Below, in pieces: positions 1 to 5,360 of a stretch of 5,360 nt of DNA. Origin of the DNA: Tannerellaceae bacterium (lineage in GTDB: Bacteria > Bacteroidota > Bacteroidia > Bacteroidales > Tannerellaceae); the NCBI GenBank assembly GCA_031279915.1, contig JAITHO010000211.1, positions 1 to 5,360 of the forward strand, written 5' to 3'. The notes under the pieces were generated by a model. It did no database searches. It was not told where the DNA came from and saw only the letters and a program-made list of their open reading frames with translations. The translations under genes and the position numbers were made by a program. Within the stretch, counting starts at the first letter, position 1. Each line of letters starts with the position of its first letter.

Positions 1-606
1 AATCGAGTTGAAAATCATTGGGCTCACCATAAAGAAGAAGTATCTGTTTATGAACTCAGAGCTCACGCCATGAATGTTCTAACTCGATTGGGGATTGATA
101 GGCTAAAGGTGGAACTTTCAAGCTTTGAGAGCGATGTCTTTTCTGCCGGCCTGAAGATTCTGTCGGGTCAAGAAACGCTTGTCGAACTTGGAATGGTAAG
201 AAAATCACTGCTGAAACAAGTCGATGTTGATGGCGAAGTATATTACGCCGAACTGTTATGGACCACGCTAATGAAGCAGATAAAGCATCATACTGTGGTG
301 TTTGGCGAGCTTCCGCGTTTTCATCAGGTGAGGCGAGATATGGCTTTTCTAATAGATAAGCGAGTAACTTTTGCCGAGATCGAGAAAGTCGCATACGCAA
401 GCGATGGCAAGCGGCTTAAAGATATCATCCTTTTTGATGTTTACGAGGGGAATAATCTCCCCGAAGGGAAAAAGTCGTATGCCGTGAGCTTCTATCTGTC
501 TGATTCTGACAAAACGATGACGGATACACAAATCGATGCTATCATGAGCCGGATACAGAAAAATATAGAGAAGGAGACCGGAGCGCAGCTGCGTTCTGCT
601 GATTGA
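1..606 (+). CDS. pheT: Phenylalanyl-tRNA synthetase beta subunit, C-terminal part (5' truncated by window edge)
   Basis: This is the last 201 residues of the beta chain of the alpha2-beta2 cytoplasmic enzyme that attaches phenylalanine to tRNA-Phe. The frame is open from base 1 with no start, so the gene begins outside the window; the ATG at 70 lies inside the protein and is not the start. Residues 1 to about 100 fit the end of the catalytic-like core module of the beta chain. From about residue 104 the protein matches the FDX-ACB (anticodon-binding) domain, with the signature ELPRFHQVRRDMAFLID at 103-119, then FDVYEGNNLPEGKKSYAVSF and a final helix ending at the TGA at 604. This domain is the normal C-terminus of PheT and binds the tRNA anticodon stem. 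Nothing looks broken. A 125-base gap separates it from yebC. Identification rests on recognised domain wording; the missing 5' part cannot be judged. Confidence 0.95.
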   Translation, partial: NRVENHWAHHKEEVSVYELRAHAMNVLTRLGIDRLKVELSSFESDVFSAGLKILSGQETLVELGMVRKSLLKQVDVDGEVYYAELLWTTLMKQIKHHTVVFGELPRFHQVRRDMAFLIDKRVTFAEIEKVAYASDGKRLKDIILFDVYEGNNLPEGKKSYAVSFYLSDSDKTMTDTQIDAIMSRIQKNIEKETGAQLRSAD

Positions 607-731
607 CAATCGGAGAGCTAAATTTGAAAATGATACGCTATAATTCGTTTTTATCTGTCGCTCTTAGCAATCTCCATATCCATACATTTATTATTATGTT
701 ATAAACCTTAAATTTCCAACTTACAAATAAT
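607..731 (+). promoter_or_regulatory. pheT-yebC intergenic leader with a possible Bacteroidota promoter (-7 box)
   Basis: The gap is A/T-rich and holds no gene. At 619-626 the sequence TAAATTTG matches the TAnnTTTG -7 consensus described for Bacteroides primary-sigma promoters. A matching -33 TTTG about 20 bases further upstream is not clear: only TCTG at 595-598, or TTG at 603-605 with too short a spacing. If used, it would give a yebC transcript with a leader of roughly 100 bases. The yebC start is preceded by A/T-rich sequence (TTACAAATAAT) with no Shine-Dalgarno box, as is usual in this phylum. No terminator hairpin after pheT was found. The promoter call is inference from a single short motif. 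Confidence 0.2.
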
Positions 732-1466
732 ATGGGACGCGCATTTGAATACCGCAAAGCAAGAAAAATGAAGAGGTGGGGTAATATGGCAAAGGTGTTC
801 ACCAAGCTTGCTAAAGAAATCACCATCGCCGTAAAGTCGGGAGGCCCTGAACCTGAAAGTAATCCCCGACTCCGAGTTTTAATTCAGCAGGCAAAAAAGG
901 AAAATATGCCTAAAGAAAACGTTGAGAGAGCTGTAAAAAAAGCATCATCAAAAGATTTTACTGATTACAAGGAAATGAATTACGAAGGGTATGGCCCATA
1001 CGGTATTGCCATCTTTGTTGAAACAGCAACCGACAATAGCACGCGAACTGTTGCCAATGTCCGCAGTTATTTCAATAAACATGGAGGATCGCTAGGAACA
1101 ACCGGCAGTCTAGAGTTTCTTTTTGATCATAAGTGTGTGTTTCACATCGTGAAAAAAGATGAGATCTCGCTCGAGGACTTGGAGCTTGAACTTATAGATT
1201 ATGGGGTCGACGAAATCGAAGAAGATGAAGGCGAGATCATTCTCTATGGTGAATTTGCCCAAAATTCGGCCATCCAAAAGTATCTCGAAGAGAATAATTT
1301 CGAAATAAATAGCGCCGAGTTTGTACGTATTCCGAACGACGTGAAGGATGTCAACCCTGAGCAGCGCGAGCTAATAACAAAGCTAATCGACAAGCTCGAA
1401 GATGATGAGGACGTCCAAAACGTTTTCCACAACATGCGTGAAGATCTAATCTTTTCGGGCGACTGA
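732..1466 (+). CDS. yebC: YebC/PmpR/TACO1 family protein
   Basis: This is a 244-residue cytoplasmic protein of full family length. The basic N-terminal region, residues 1-75, holds MGRAFEYRKARKMKRW at 1-16, a form typical of Bacteroidota, followed by NPRLR at 44-48 and MPKENVERAVKKA at 59-71. The central family signature YEGYGPYGIAIFVETATDN is at 84-102, followed by RTVANVR at 105-111. HGGSLGTTGSLEFLF lies at 117-131 and the acidic C-terminal EDDEDVQNVFHNM at 223-235. The family was long annotated as a transcriptional regulator (PmpR in Pseudomonas). The mitochondrial member TACO1 and more recent bacterial work instead link it to translation, in particular to ribosomes stalled on proline-rich stretches. 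Which role applies here cannot be read from sequence. The ATG at 732 is favoured because it gives the conserved N-terminus. Its neighbours are pheT upstream and folC 9 bases downstream, which suggests co-transcription with folC. Confidence 0.96.
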   Translation: MGRAFEYRKARKMKRWGNMAKVFTKLAKEITIAVKSGGPEPESNPRLRVLIQQAKKENMPKENVERAVKKASSKDFTDYKEMNYEGYGPYGIAIFVETATDNSTRTVANVRSYFNKHGGSLGTTGSLEFLFDHKCVFHIVKKDEISLEDLELELIDYGVDEIEEDEGEIILYGEFAQNSAIQKYLEENNFEINSAEFVRIPNDVKDVNPEQRELITKLIDKLEDDEDVQNVFHNMREDLIFSGD

Positions 1467-1475
1467 TTGCGAGCC

Positions 1476-2849
1476 ATGATCAAAACATATTCGGATGCGC
1501 TAAACTTCCTGTTTGCATCTACTTCTGTTTATGAGCGCGATGGCATTGCGGCCTACAAGCCCGGACTTACCAGAATTAATGAACTATCCTCAGTTCTCAA
1601 CCATCCTTGCGATCAATATGACATAATTCACGTGGCCGGAACAAATGGTAAAGGCACGGTTTGTCACACACTTGCTGCAATTCTTCAGAAATCAGGCTTG
1701 CGAACGGGGCTTTATACCTCTCCGCATCTTGTTGATTTTAGCGAACGTATCCGAGTAGACGGCAAGACTATTGAGGAAGACTTTGTGATTGATTTCGTTC
1801 GCACGTATGGCGGATTCCAGTCATCAGCGGGCAATTGCTCCTTCTTTGAGTTCACTACGGCTATGGCATTCGACTATTTTCGAAGAATGAAGGTTGATGT
1901 GGCTGTCGTCGAAACCGGACTCGGCGGCAGACTTGATTCTACAAATATCGTTACGCCCATTCTCAGCATAATAACCAGCATCTCTAGTGATCATACCGAT
2001 ATTCTGGGCACTACTCTTAAGGAAATTGCTACTGAAAAGGCCGGTATAATCAAAACGAATGTGCCTGTTGTTGTTGGAAATGGAATTAGCAGCCCTATCA
2101 GAAAGGTTTTTATCGAAGTGGCAGAACAAAAGAACGCTCCGATATATATCGTCGAGGACATGGACCTCACAAAAACAACGGAAAAGTTCTACGAGCAGGA
2201 TCGGGATAGAGTGAAGCCTAATCTTTGGCAATTTCAACCGGAACTGCGTATACATAACATCTTAACAATTTTCATGTCATTGCAAACCCTCAAGGAGAGA
2301 TATCCATCGAAATTTTCTGACGTACGGGTGCGATCCATATTCGACGGATTCACTAACGTAACCGGCATAACCGGATTGCGCGGACGCTGGGAGGAAATCG
2401 AACTCATGGAACGACTGATGGTTGTTGACATTGCCCACAACATTGGCGCATGGAATGCCAATCGCTTGCTGATCGAAAAACTCTTCGAAGAGGCCCGTGG
2501 CAGATTGCACATCGTCGTTGGATTTTGCAAGGACAAAAAACTATCCCAGATTTTTTCATGGTTACCTGCAACGGCGAGGTATCATTTCGTTGCCGCCAAT
2601 GCCAAACGTGCCTTGCCCGCAAAAGACGTCGCAGTCCATGCCAGACGCTACGGACGCAAAGGCAAGATTCATGGCTCTGTCGCCGCAGGCATTCTGGATG
2701 CAATCGACAGAACAAAGCCGGGCGACATAATTCTCATTAGCGGCAGCGCATATATCGCCGGCGAAGCTTTAACCCTGATCGACAAACTAATCGCCGACGA
2801 AGAATTAGCCGAACGGCCACCCGACATCACTCCCAACAAATATTCCTAA
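1476..2849 (+). CDS. folC: Bifunctional folylpolyglutamate synthase / dihydrofolate synthase
   Basis: This Mur-ligase-like ATP-dependent enzyme adds glutamate to folates (FPGS) and, in many bacteria, also to dihydropteroate (DHFS); it acts in the cytoplasm. From the ATG at 1476 it has 457 residues. The order of motifs is intact: P-loop HVAGTNGKGT at 52-61, TSPHL at 81-85, ETGLGGRLDSTN at 146-157, SDHTDILG at 171-178, and EKAGIIK at 187-193, whose K188 aligns with the carbamylated lysine of the family. In the C-terminal domain, LRGRWE is at 301-306 and DIAHN at 318-322, where DGAHN or DTGHN is usual. The frame is also open from a TTG at 1467 directly after the yebC stop, but the ATG at 1476 puts the start nine residues before the first family-like segment (NFLFASTSVYERDG) and needs no rare start codon. 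The 9-base gap to yebC and 33-base gap to the transporter suggest an operon. Whether DHFS activity is present is inference. Confidence 0.96.
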   Translation: MIKTYSDALNFLFASTSVYERDGIAAYKPGLTRINELSSVLNHPCDQYDIIHVAGTNGKGTVCHTLAAILQKSGLRTGLYTSPHLVDFSERIRVDGKTIEEDFVIDFVRTYGGFQSSAGNCSFFEFTTAMAFDYFRRMKVDVAVVETGLGGRLDSTNIVTPILSIITSISSDHTDILGTTLKEIATEKAGIIKTNVPVVVGNGISSPIRKVFIEVAEQKNAPIYIVEDMDLTKTTEKFYEQDRDRVKPNLWQFQPELRIHNILTIFMSLQTLKERYPSKFSDVRVRSIFDGFTNVTGITGLRGRWEEIELMERLMVVDIAHNIGAWNANRLLIEKLFEEARGRLHIVVGFCKDKKLSQIFSWLPATARYHFVAANAKRALPAKDVAVHARRYGRKGKIHGSVAAGILDAIDRTKPGDIILISGSAYIAGEALTLIDKLIADEELAERPPDITPNKYS

Positions 2850-2882
2850 TTACACAAACAATCACCGATTAAATCTACTATT

Positions 2883-4229
2883 ATGAAACGACTGAGCGAT
2901 TCAAAAACAGCACGCTGGACAGCGATGCTACTCGTTTCTTTCGCAATGATGTGCAGCTATTACGTATACGACGTCGTTGCGCCGCTTGAAGACACACTCA
3001 TAAAAACCTTCGGATGGGCAACAGTTGAGTACGGATTCTTTACCAGCTCATACACATTCTTCAACATCTTCCTTTTCGCCCTTATTCTTGGCGGGATATT
3101 TCTCGACAAAATGGGCATACGTATCACCGGAACAATATGCTGTTTGCTGATGACAGCAGGCGTGTTGATCAAAGCGTGGGCCTTCTCAGATTGGTTTCCA
3201 AATGACAGCATTGTAATGGGTTATCATTTCCGAACATGGATAGCCGTCATAGGCTTCGCCATTTTTGGGATGGGAGCAGAAACCTCCTATGTGGCATTAA
3301 ATAAAGTCGTAGCAAAATGGTTTACGGGGCGCGAATTAGCCCTCGCGATGGGCCTGCAAGTAGCTCTTGGACGGCTCGGAACCGCCGCCGCGCTAGCCGT
3401 AAGCCTGCCATTGGCGCAGAGCTTCGGCTCAGTATCCGCACCAATTTGGCTCGGAGTGATGCTCATCGTCATAGGCTCGCTATCCTTTTTTGTGTACTGC
3501 AGCATGGATCGACGCGAAGATCTCGCCCTTAGCGCCGCCACCGTTACAGAATCAAAGGAATCCTTTAAACTTTCTGATGGCAAATCACTTATTACCAATC
3601 GCGGCTTTATCATTATCGCCCTGCTTTGCGTGCTTTTTTACTCCGCAATCTTTCCATTTCTGAAATATGCCACCAAGCTGATGATTTACAAATATGACGT
3701 TCCCGAGCATCTTGCCGGCACAATTCCAGCCATGTTACCCTTCGGCGCCATCATTTTGACCCCCATTTTCGGACGCATATTCGACGTAGTAGGTCGCGGC
3801 GCCACGCTCATGCTCATCGGCTCGGCCCTACTCGCCGTCGTACACATTTTATTCGCCCTACCCTTCGGCAACGTGTGGTGGATGGCGGTGATCATCATGA
3901 TACTACTTGGCATCGCCTTCTCGCTCGTACCCTCCGCAATGTGGCCATCCGTAGCCCGCATGATTCCGCACAAAAGCCTCGGAACCGCCTTCGCACTGAT
4001 TTTTTACATACAAAACGTGGGGCTAATGCTCGTACCCATACTCATCGGCTGGATCATCGACCGCTTCGCAATTCGCACAAACGACGCGCTAACTTACGAT
4101 TACACCATCCCCATGCTAACCTTCGCGGCCTTCGGATTTCTCGCAACATTCTTGGCGTGGCGATTGAAAAAAGTTGATAAACGTGAGGGATATGGGCTCG
4201 AAAAGCCAAACAATGTGCAGCGATCATGA
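2883..4229 (+). CDS. MFS transporter, MFSD1-like type, substrate unknown
   Basis: This is a 448-residue inner-membrane protein with about twelve hydrophobic helices, near residues 12-34, 50-72, 81-100, 117-136, 152-176, 186-206, 241-262, 278-298, 304-326, 331-352, 364-391 and 408-426. A polar central loop (207-240) separates the two six-helix halves. Loop 2-3 carries a motif-A-like GGIFLDKMGIR at 70-80, and loop 8-9 the matching GRIFDVVGRGATLM at 297-310. The segments KWFTGRELALAMGLQVALGRLG at 145-166 and MWPSVARMIPHKSLGTAF at 353-370, followed by IQNVGL, resemble what I recall of MFSD1-like transporters; the animal member is a lysosomal dipeptide uniporter. Peptide transport here is only a guess. 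The start ATG at 2883 follows A/T-rich sequence with no Shine-Dalgarno box and gives a basic N-terminus before helix 1. Its TGA overlaps the ispE start (ATGA), so the two are probably translationally coupled. Confidence 0.92.
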   Translation: MKRLSDSKTARWTAMLLVSFAMMCSYYVYDVVAPLEDTLIKTFGWATVEYGFFTSSYTFFNIFLFALILGGIFLDKMGIRITGTICCLLMTAGVLIKAWAFSDWFPNDSIVMGYHFRTWIAVIGFAIFGMGAETSYVALNKVVAKWFTGRELALAMGLQVALGRLGTAAALAVSLPLAQSFGSVSAPIWLGVMLIVIGSLSFFVYCSMDRREDLALSAATVTESKESFKLSDGKSLITNRGFIIIALLCVLFYSAIFPFLKYATKLMIYKYDVPEHLAGTIPAMLPFGAIILTPIFGRIFDVVGRGATLMLIGSALLAVVHILFALPFGNVWWMAVIIMILLGIAFSLVPSAMWPSVARMIPHKSLGTAFALIFYIQNVGLMLVPILIGWIIDRFAIRTNDALTYDYTIPMLTFAAFGFLATFLAWRLKKVDKREGYGLEKPNNVQRS

Positions 4230-5032
4230 TCGTCTTTCCAAACGCCAAAGTCAATATCGGGCTGCATGTCACCTCGCGCCGTCCTGATGGCCTGCATAAC
4301 ATCGAAACTATTTTTGTGCCGATTCCCCTCTGCGACGCCATCGAAGCAACGCCGGCCAAAAGTTTTTCTTTCAGGCAATCAGGAATATCACTCGACTGCG
4401 CTCCTGAAAATAATATTGTAATTAAAGCATTAAGGCAAATTTTTCCATATAGCCTTCCCGAAATCGCTATTAATCTGCTGAAAAGCATTCCCTTCGGGGC
4501 AGGACTTGGAGGAGGCTCGTCAGACGCCGCCTTTATGCTAAAAATGATAAACGAATTTCATGAACTTGGGCTCAGCCCCGATTTTTTAGAAGAAAAAGCC
4601 GCCAGAATCGGGGCCGACTGTCCGTTTTTTATTCGTAATCGCCCAGCTTACGCCAGCGGAATCGGAGACAAGTTGGAGCCCCTCGCCCTCAATCTTGCCG
4701 GCTATTACATCACGATCGTCAAACCCCCATTTGGCATATCCACCGCAGAAGCATACTCCGGCATCCGTCCGGCTCCCTCAGCCTGCAACCTTCGTGATGT
4801 GGCGCAAATTCCCATATCAGAATGGCGCAACATCCTTCGCAACGACTTTGAGCCCAGCATAGTAGCCCGCTATCCGCAAATAGCCCTGATAAAACAAAAA
4901 CTCTACGACAACGGCTCTCTGTACGCATCAATGTCAGGTTCAGGCTCCGCCGTTTACGGCATTTTTGTCAACGAAATCAATCTGCAGGAAATCTTCCCCG
5001 ATTGCCAAGTTTTCAGTTTAGAGATGAAGTAA
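4226..5032 (+). CDS. ispE: 4-diphosphocytidyl-2-C-methyl-D-erythritol kinase
   Basis: This GHMP-family kinase phosphorylates 4-diphosphocytidyl-2-C-methyl-D-erythritol at the 2-position with ATP, the fourth step of the MEP (non-mevalonate) isoprenoid pathway, in the cytoplasm. It has 268 residues, slightly shorter than the E. coli enzyme. Visible motifs are NAKVNIGLHV at 6-15 with the catalytic-site lysine K8, RRPDGLHNIETIF at 18-30 (PDGYH in most members), the ATP-binding glycine loop IPFGAGLGGGSSDAA at 88-102, GADCPFF at 129-135 with the expected catalytic aspartate D131, KPPFGISTAEAY at 166-177, and the C-terminal SGSGSAVYGIF at 237-247. All key residues are present, so the enzyme should be active. 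The start ATG overlaps the stop of the upstream transporter by 4 bases, so its translation is probably coupled. The gene ends at TAA 5030-5032, before a gene-poor stretch. Confidence 0.97.
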   Translation: MIVFPNAKVNIGLHVTSRRPDGLHNIETIFVPIPLCDAIEATPAKSFSFRQSGISLDCAPENNIVIKALRQIFPYSLPEIAINLLKSIPFGAGLGGGSSDAAFMLKMINEFHELGLSPDFLEEKAARIGADCPFFIRNRPAYASGIGDKLEPLALNLAGYYITIVKPPFGISTAEAYSGIRPAPSACNLRDVAQIPISEWRNILRNDFEPSIVARYPQIALIKQKLYDNGSLYASMSGSGSAVYGIFVNEINLQEIFPDCQVFSLEMK

Positions 5033-5174
5033 AACAAATCTATTTGCAATCTGTTTCAGCCTTTTATCAGCTAAACAACCACCGCTGCAATTATAAATTT
5101 TGAGCGATCGCCAAGCGCTCCTTCCACAGAATCGCGACAGCAACCCAGGCATCTCGCAAGCCTGCGAAACCCTT
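5033..5174. other. Intergenic region after ispE, before the tandem array
   Basis: No gene or recognised RNA is visible. Bases 5033-5100 are A/T-rich and lack a G/C-rich hairpin with a T run, so no standard terminator directly follows ispE. A weak dyad CAGGC (5146-5150) / GCCTG (5160-5164) with a nine-base loop lies just before the array. CAGCAA at 5138-5143 may be a decayed further copy of the array box, 37 bases before the first clear one. The 8-base palindrome GCGATCGC at 5103-5110 looks incidental. Confidence 0.5.
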
Positions 5175-5360
5175 CAGCAAATGTTTTATCGACAAAAAAT
5201 CAGTGATTCTTCCTCAAAAAAAATGCTGAATCCCGACAACAAACGTTTTTTTCGTCAAAAATCTGCTGGACGCCGACAAATTCAATTTATCGGAGCCCTG
5301 CAAATGCTGGATAAAAAAACACTAGTGTTTTTTCGCCCAGCAAATGCAGGGACGATGTAA
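5100..5360 (+). CDS. Doubtful small open frame across the repeat array
   Basis: The frame is open from a TTG at 5100 (86 residues) with its first ATG at 5181 (59 residues), ending at TAA 5358-5360. The product would be basic and rich in K, R, Q and S, with no membrane segment, signal peptide or family resemblance that I recognise. It lies on a tandem array whose 40-42 base step shifts the frame from unit to unit, so there is no regular repeated peptide beyond FFRQKSAG (from about 5247) and FFRPANAG (from about 5328), two units apart. There is no clear promoter. Chance openness is the more likely reading. Confidence 0.12.
   Translation: MSDRQALLPQNRDSNPGISQACETLQQMFYRQKISDSSSKKMLNPDNKRFFRQKSAGRRQIQFIGALQMLDKKTLVFFRPANAGTM
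5273..5293. repeat. 21-base imperfect inverted repeat in array unit 3
   Basis: The arms CCGACAAATT and AATTTATCGG flank a single central C, with one mismatched pair (C5277 against A5289). It overlaps the conserved CCGACAA part of the unit 3 box, so box and dyad are physically merged here. It ends two bases before the larger inverted repeat at 5296. Confidence 0.6.
5296..5351. repeat. 56-base imperfect inverted repeat around a perfect 20-base palindrome
   Basis: The outer arms are 5296-5310 (CCCTGCAAATGCTGG) and 5337-5351 (CCAGCAAATGCAGGG). They pair at 13 of 15 positions, the only mismatches being a central AA opposite AA. Inside, a 3-by-3 mismatch (ATA against CGC) leads to a perfect palindrome at 5314-5333, made of A6, CACTAGTG and T6. 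As RNA this would fold into a long hairpin; as DNA it could form a cruciform. The A6 and T6 runs make it look like a two-way terminator, but the G/C-rich stem lies outside the T run instead of before it, so a standard Rho-independent terminator is not well supported. The outer arms are two boxes of the tandem array. Confidence 0.75.

Larger units (their letters stand above)
5175..5360 (+). repeat. Degenerate tandem array, about five units of 40-42 bases
   Basis: A box related to CAGCAAATGCTG recurs at a nearly constant step. Its TGCTG-type core starts at 5182 (TGTTT), 5224, 5264, 5305 and 5345 (TGCAG), giving steps of 42, 40, 41 and 40. Units are about 5175-5214, 5215-5255, 5256-5297, 5298-5337 and 5338 to the window edge. 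The 9-mer CAGCAAATG is identical at 5175 and 5338, 163 bases apart (four periods). Units 2 and 3 share 13 of 16 bases (TGCTGRAYSCCGACAA at 5224-5239 and 5264-5279). After each box comes an A-rich-to-T-rich stretch with its own dyad: AATCA-G-TGATT at 5198-5208, AAACGTTT at 5241-5248, a 21-base dyad at 5273-5293, and the palindrome at 5314-5333. The period is not a multiple of three, so the repeat is at DNA level, not protein level. The array may continue beyond the window. Function is unknown; an old decayed minisatellite is the plain alternative. Confidence 0.6.

Noticed and set aside
681..709. Possible dif (XerCD) site: TATTATGTTA resembles the XerD half of proteobacterial dif sites.
   Set aside because: The XerC-side half is not recognisable and a CATAA-type arm is not at the required six-base spacing. 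The stretch is A/T-rich, where such matches arise easily. The skew switch also appears 1.5-2 kb away.
1467..1475. TTG at 1467 as the folC start.
   Set aside because: An ATG three codons later at 1476 gives a normal start, and the three extra residues add no conserved sequence.
4054..4488. Long minus-strand open frame across the transporter-ispE junction, and similar minus-strand frames elsewhere.
   Set aside because: They are antisense to genes with clear family motifs and have no recognisable protein features of their own.
5103..5110. GCGATCGC octamer, the cyanobacterial HIP1 motif.
   Set aside because: I noticed only one copy in the window and the genes look like Bacteroidota, so it is most likely chance.
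5328..5333. T6 run as a Rho-independent terminator for ispE.
   Set aside because: The stem immediately before it is A/T-rich with only a CAC/GTG core; the G/C-rich arms enclose the T run instead of preceding it, and it lies about 300 bases after the ispE stop.
5175..5360. CRISPR array.
   Set aside because: The 40-42 base step is too short for a repeat plus spacer of usual size, the repeats are degenerate instead of near-identical, and no cas gene is present.

Overview
The window reads as a stretch of ordinary bacterial chromosome, most likely from the phylum Bacteroidota and probably the order Bacteroidales. Three things suggest this. The YebC protein begins with the MGRAFE...RKARKMKRW form that I associate with this group. 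The FolC and IspE proteins have Bacteroidales-like wording around their motifs. The gene starts are preceded by A/T-rich sequence rather than Shine-Dalgarno boxes. No phage, insertion sequence, CRISPR, tRNA or rRNA is visible. I cannot name a genus.

Layout: all confident genes lie on the + strand. Bases 1-606 are the 3' end of pheT (phenylalanyl-tRNA synthetase beta chain), cut by the window edge. A 125-base gap follows, then yebC (732-1466). folC (1476-2849) starts 9 bases after yebC. A 12-helix MFS transporter of the MFSD1-like type (2883-4229) follows after 33 bases, and its stop codon overlaps the ispE start by 4 bases (ispE 4226-5032). yebC-folC-MFS-ispE could therefore be one transcription unit. 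The jobs are housekeeping: phenylalanine charging of tRNA, translation or gene-expression support (YebC), folate polyglutamylation, solute transport, and the fourth step of the MEP isoprenoid pathway.

Bases 5033-5360 hold no convincing gene. From about 5175 to the window end there is a degenerate tandem array of units of about 40-42 bases. Each unit has a conserved box (CAGCAAATGCTG, then roughly GATCCCGACAA) followed by an A-rich-to-T-rich dyad. The last two boxes are near reverse complements and flank a perfect 20-base palindrome, giving a 56-base inverted repeat (5296-5351). This is the least explained part of the window.

A second unusual signal is a change of strand composition. G exceeds C on the + strand in pheT and yebC, while C clearly exceeds G from late folC to the window end, although all genes point the same way. 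That is what a replication-terminus-side skew switch would look like, but 5 kb is too short to decide. I found no defence, mobile or otherwise clearly new multi-gene system here.
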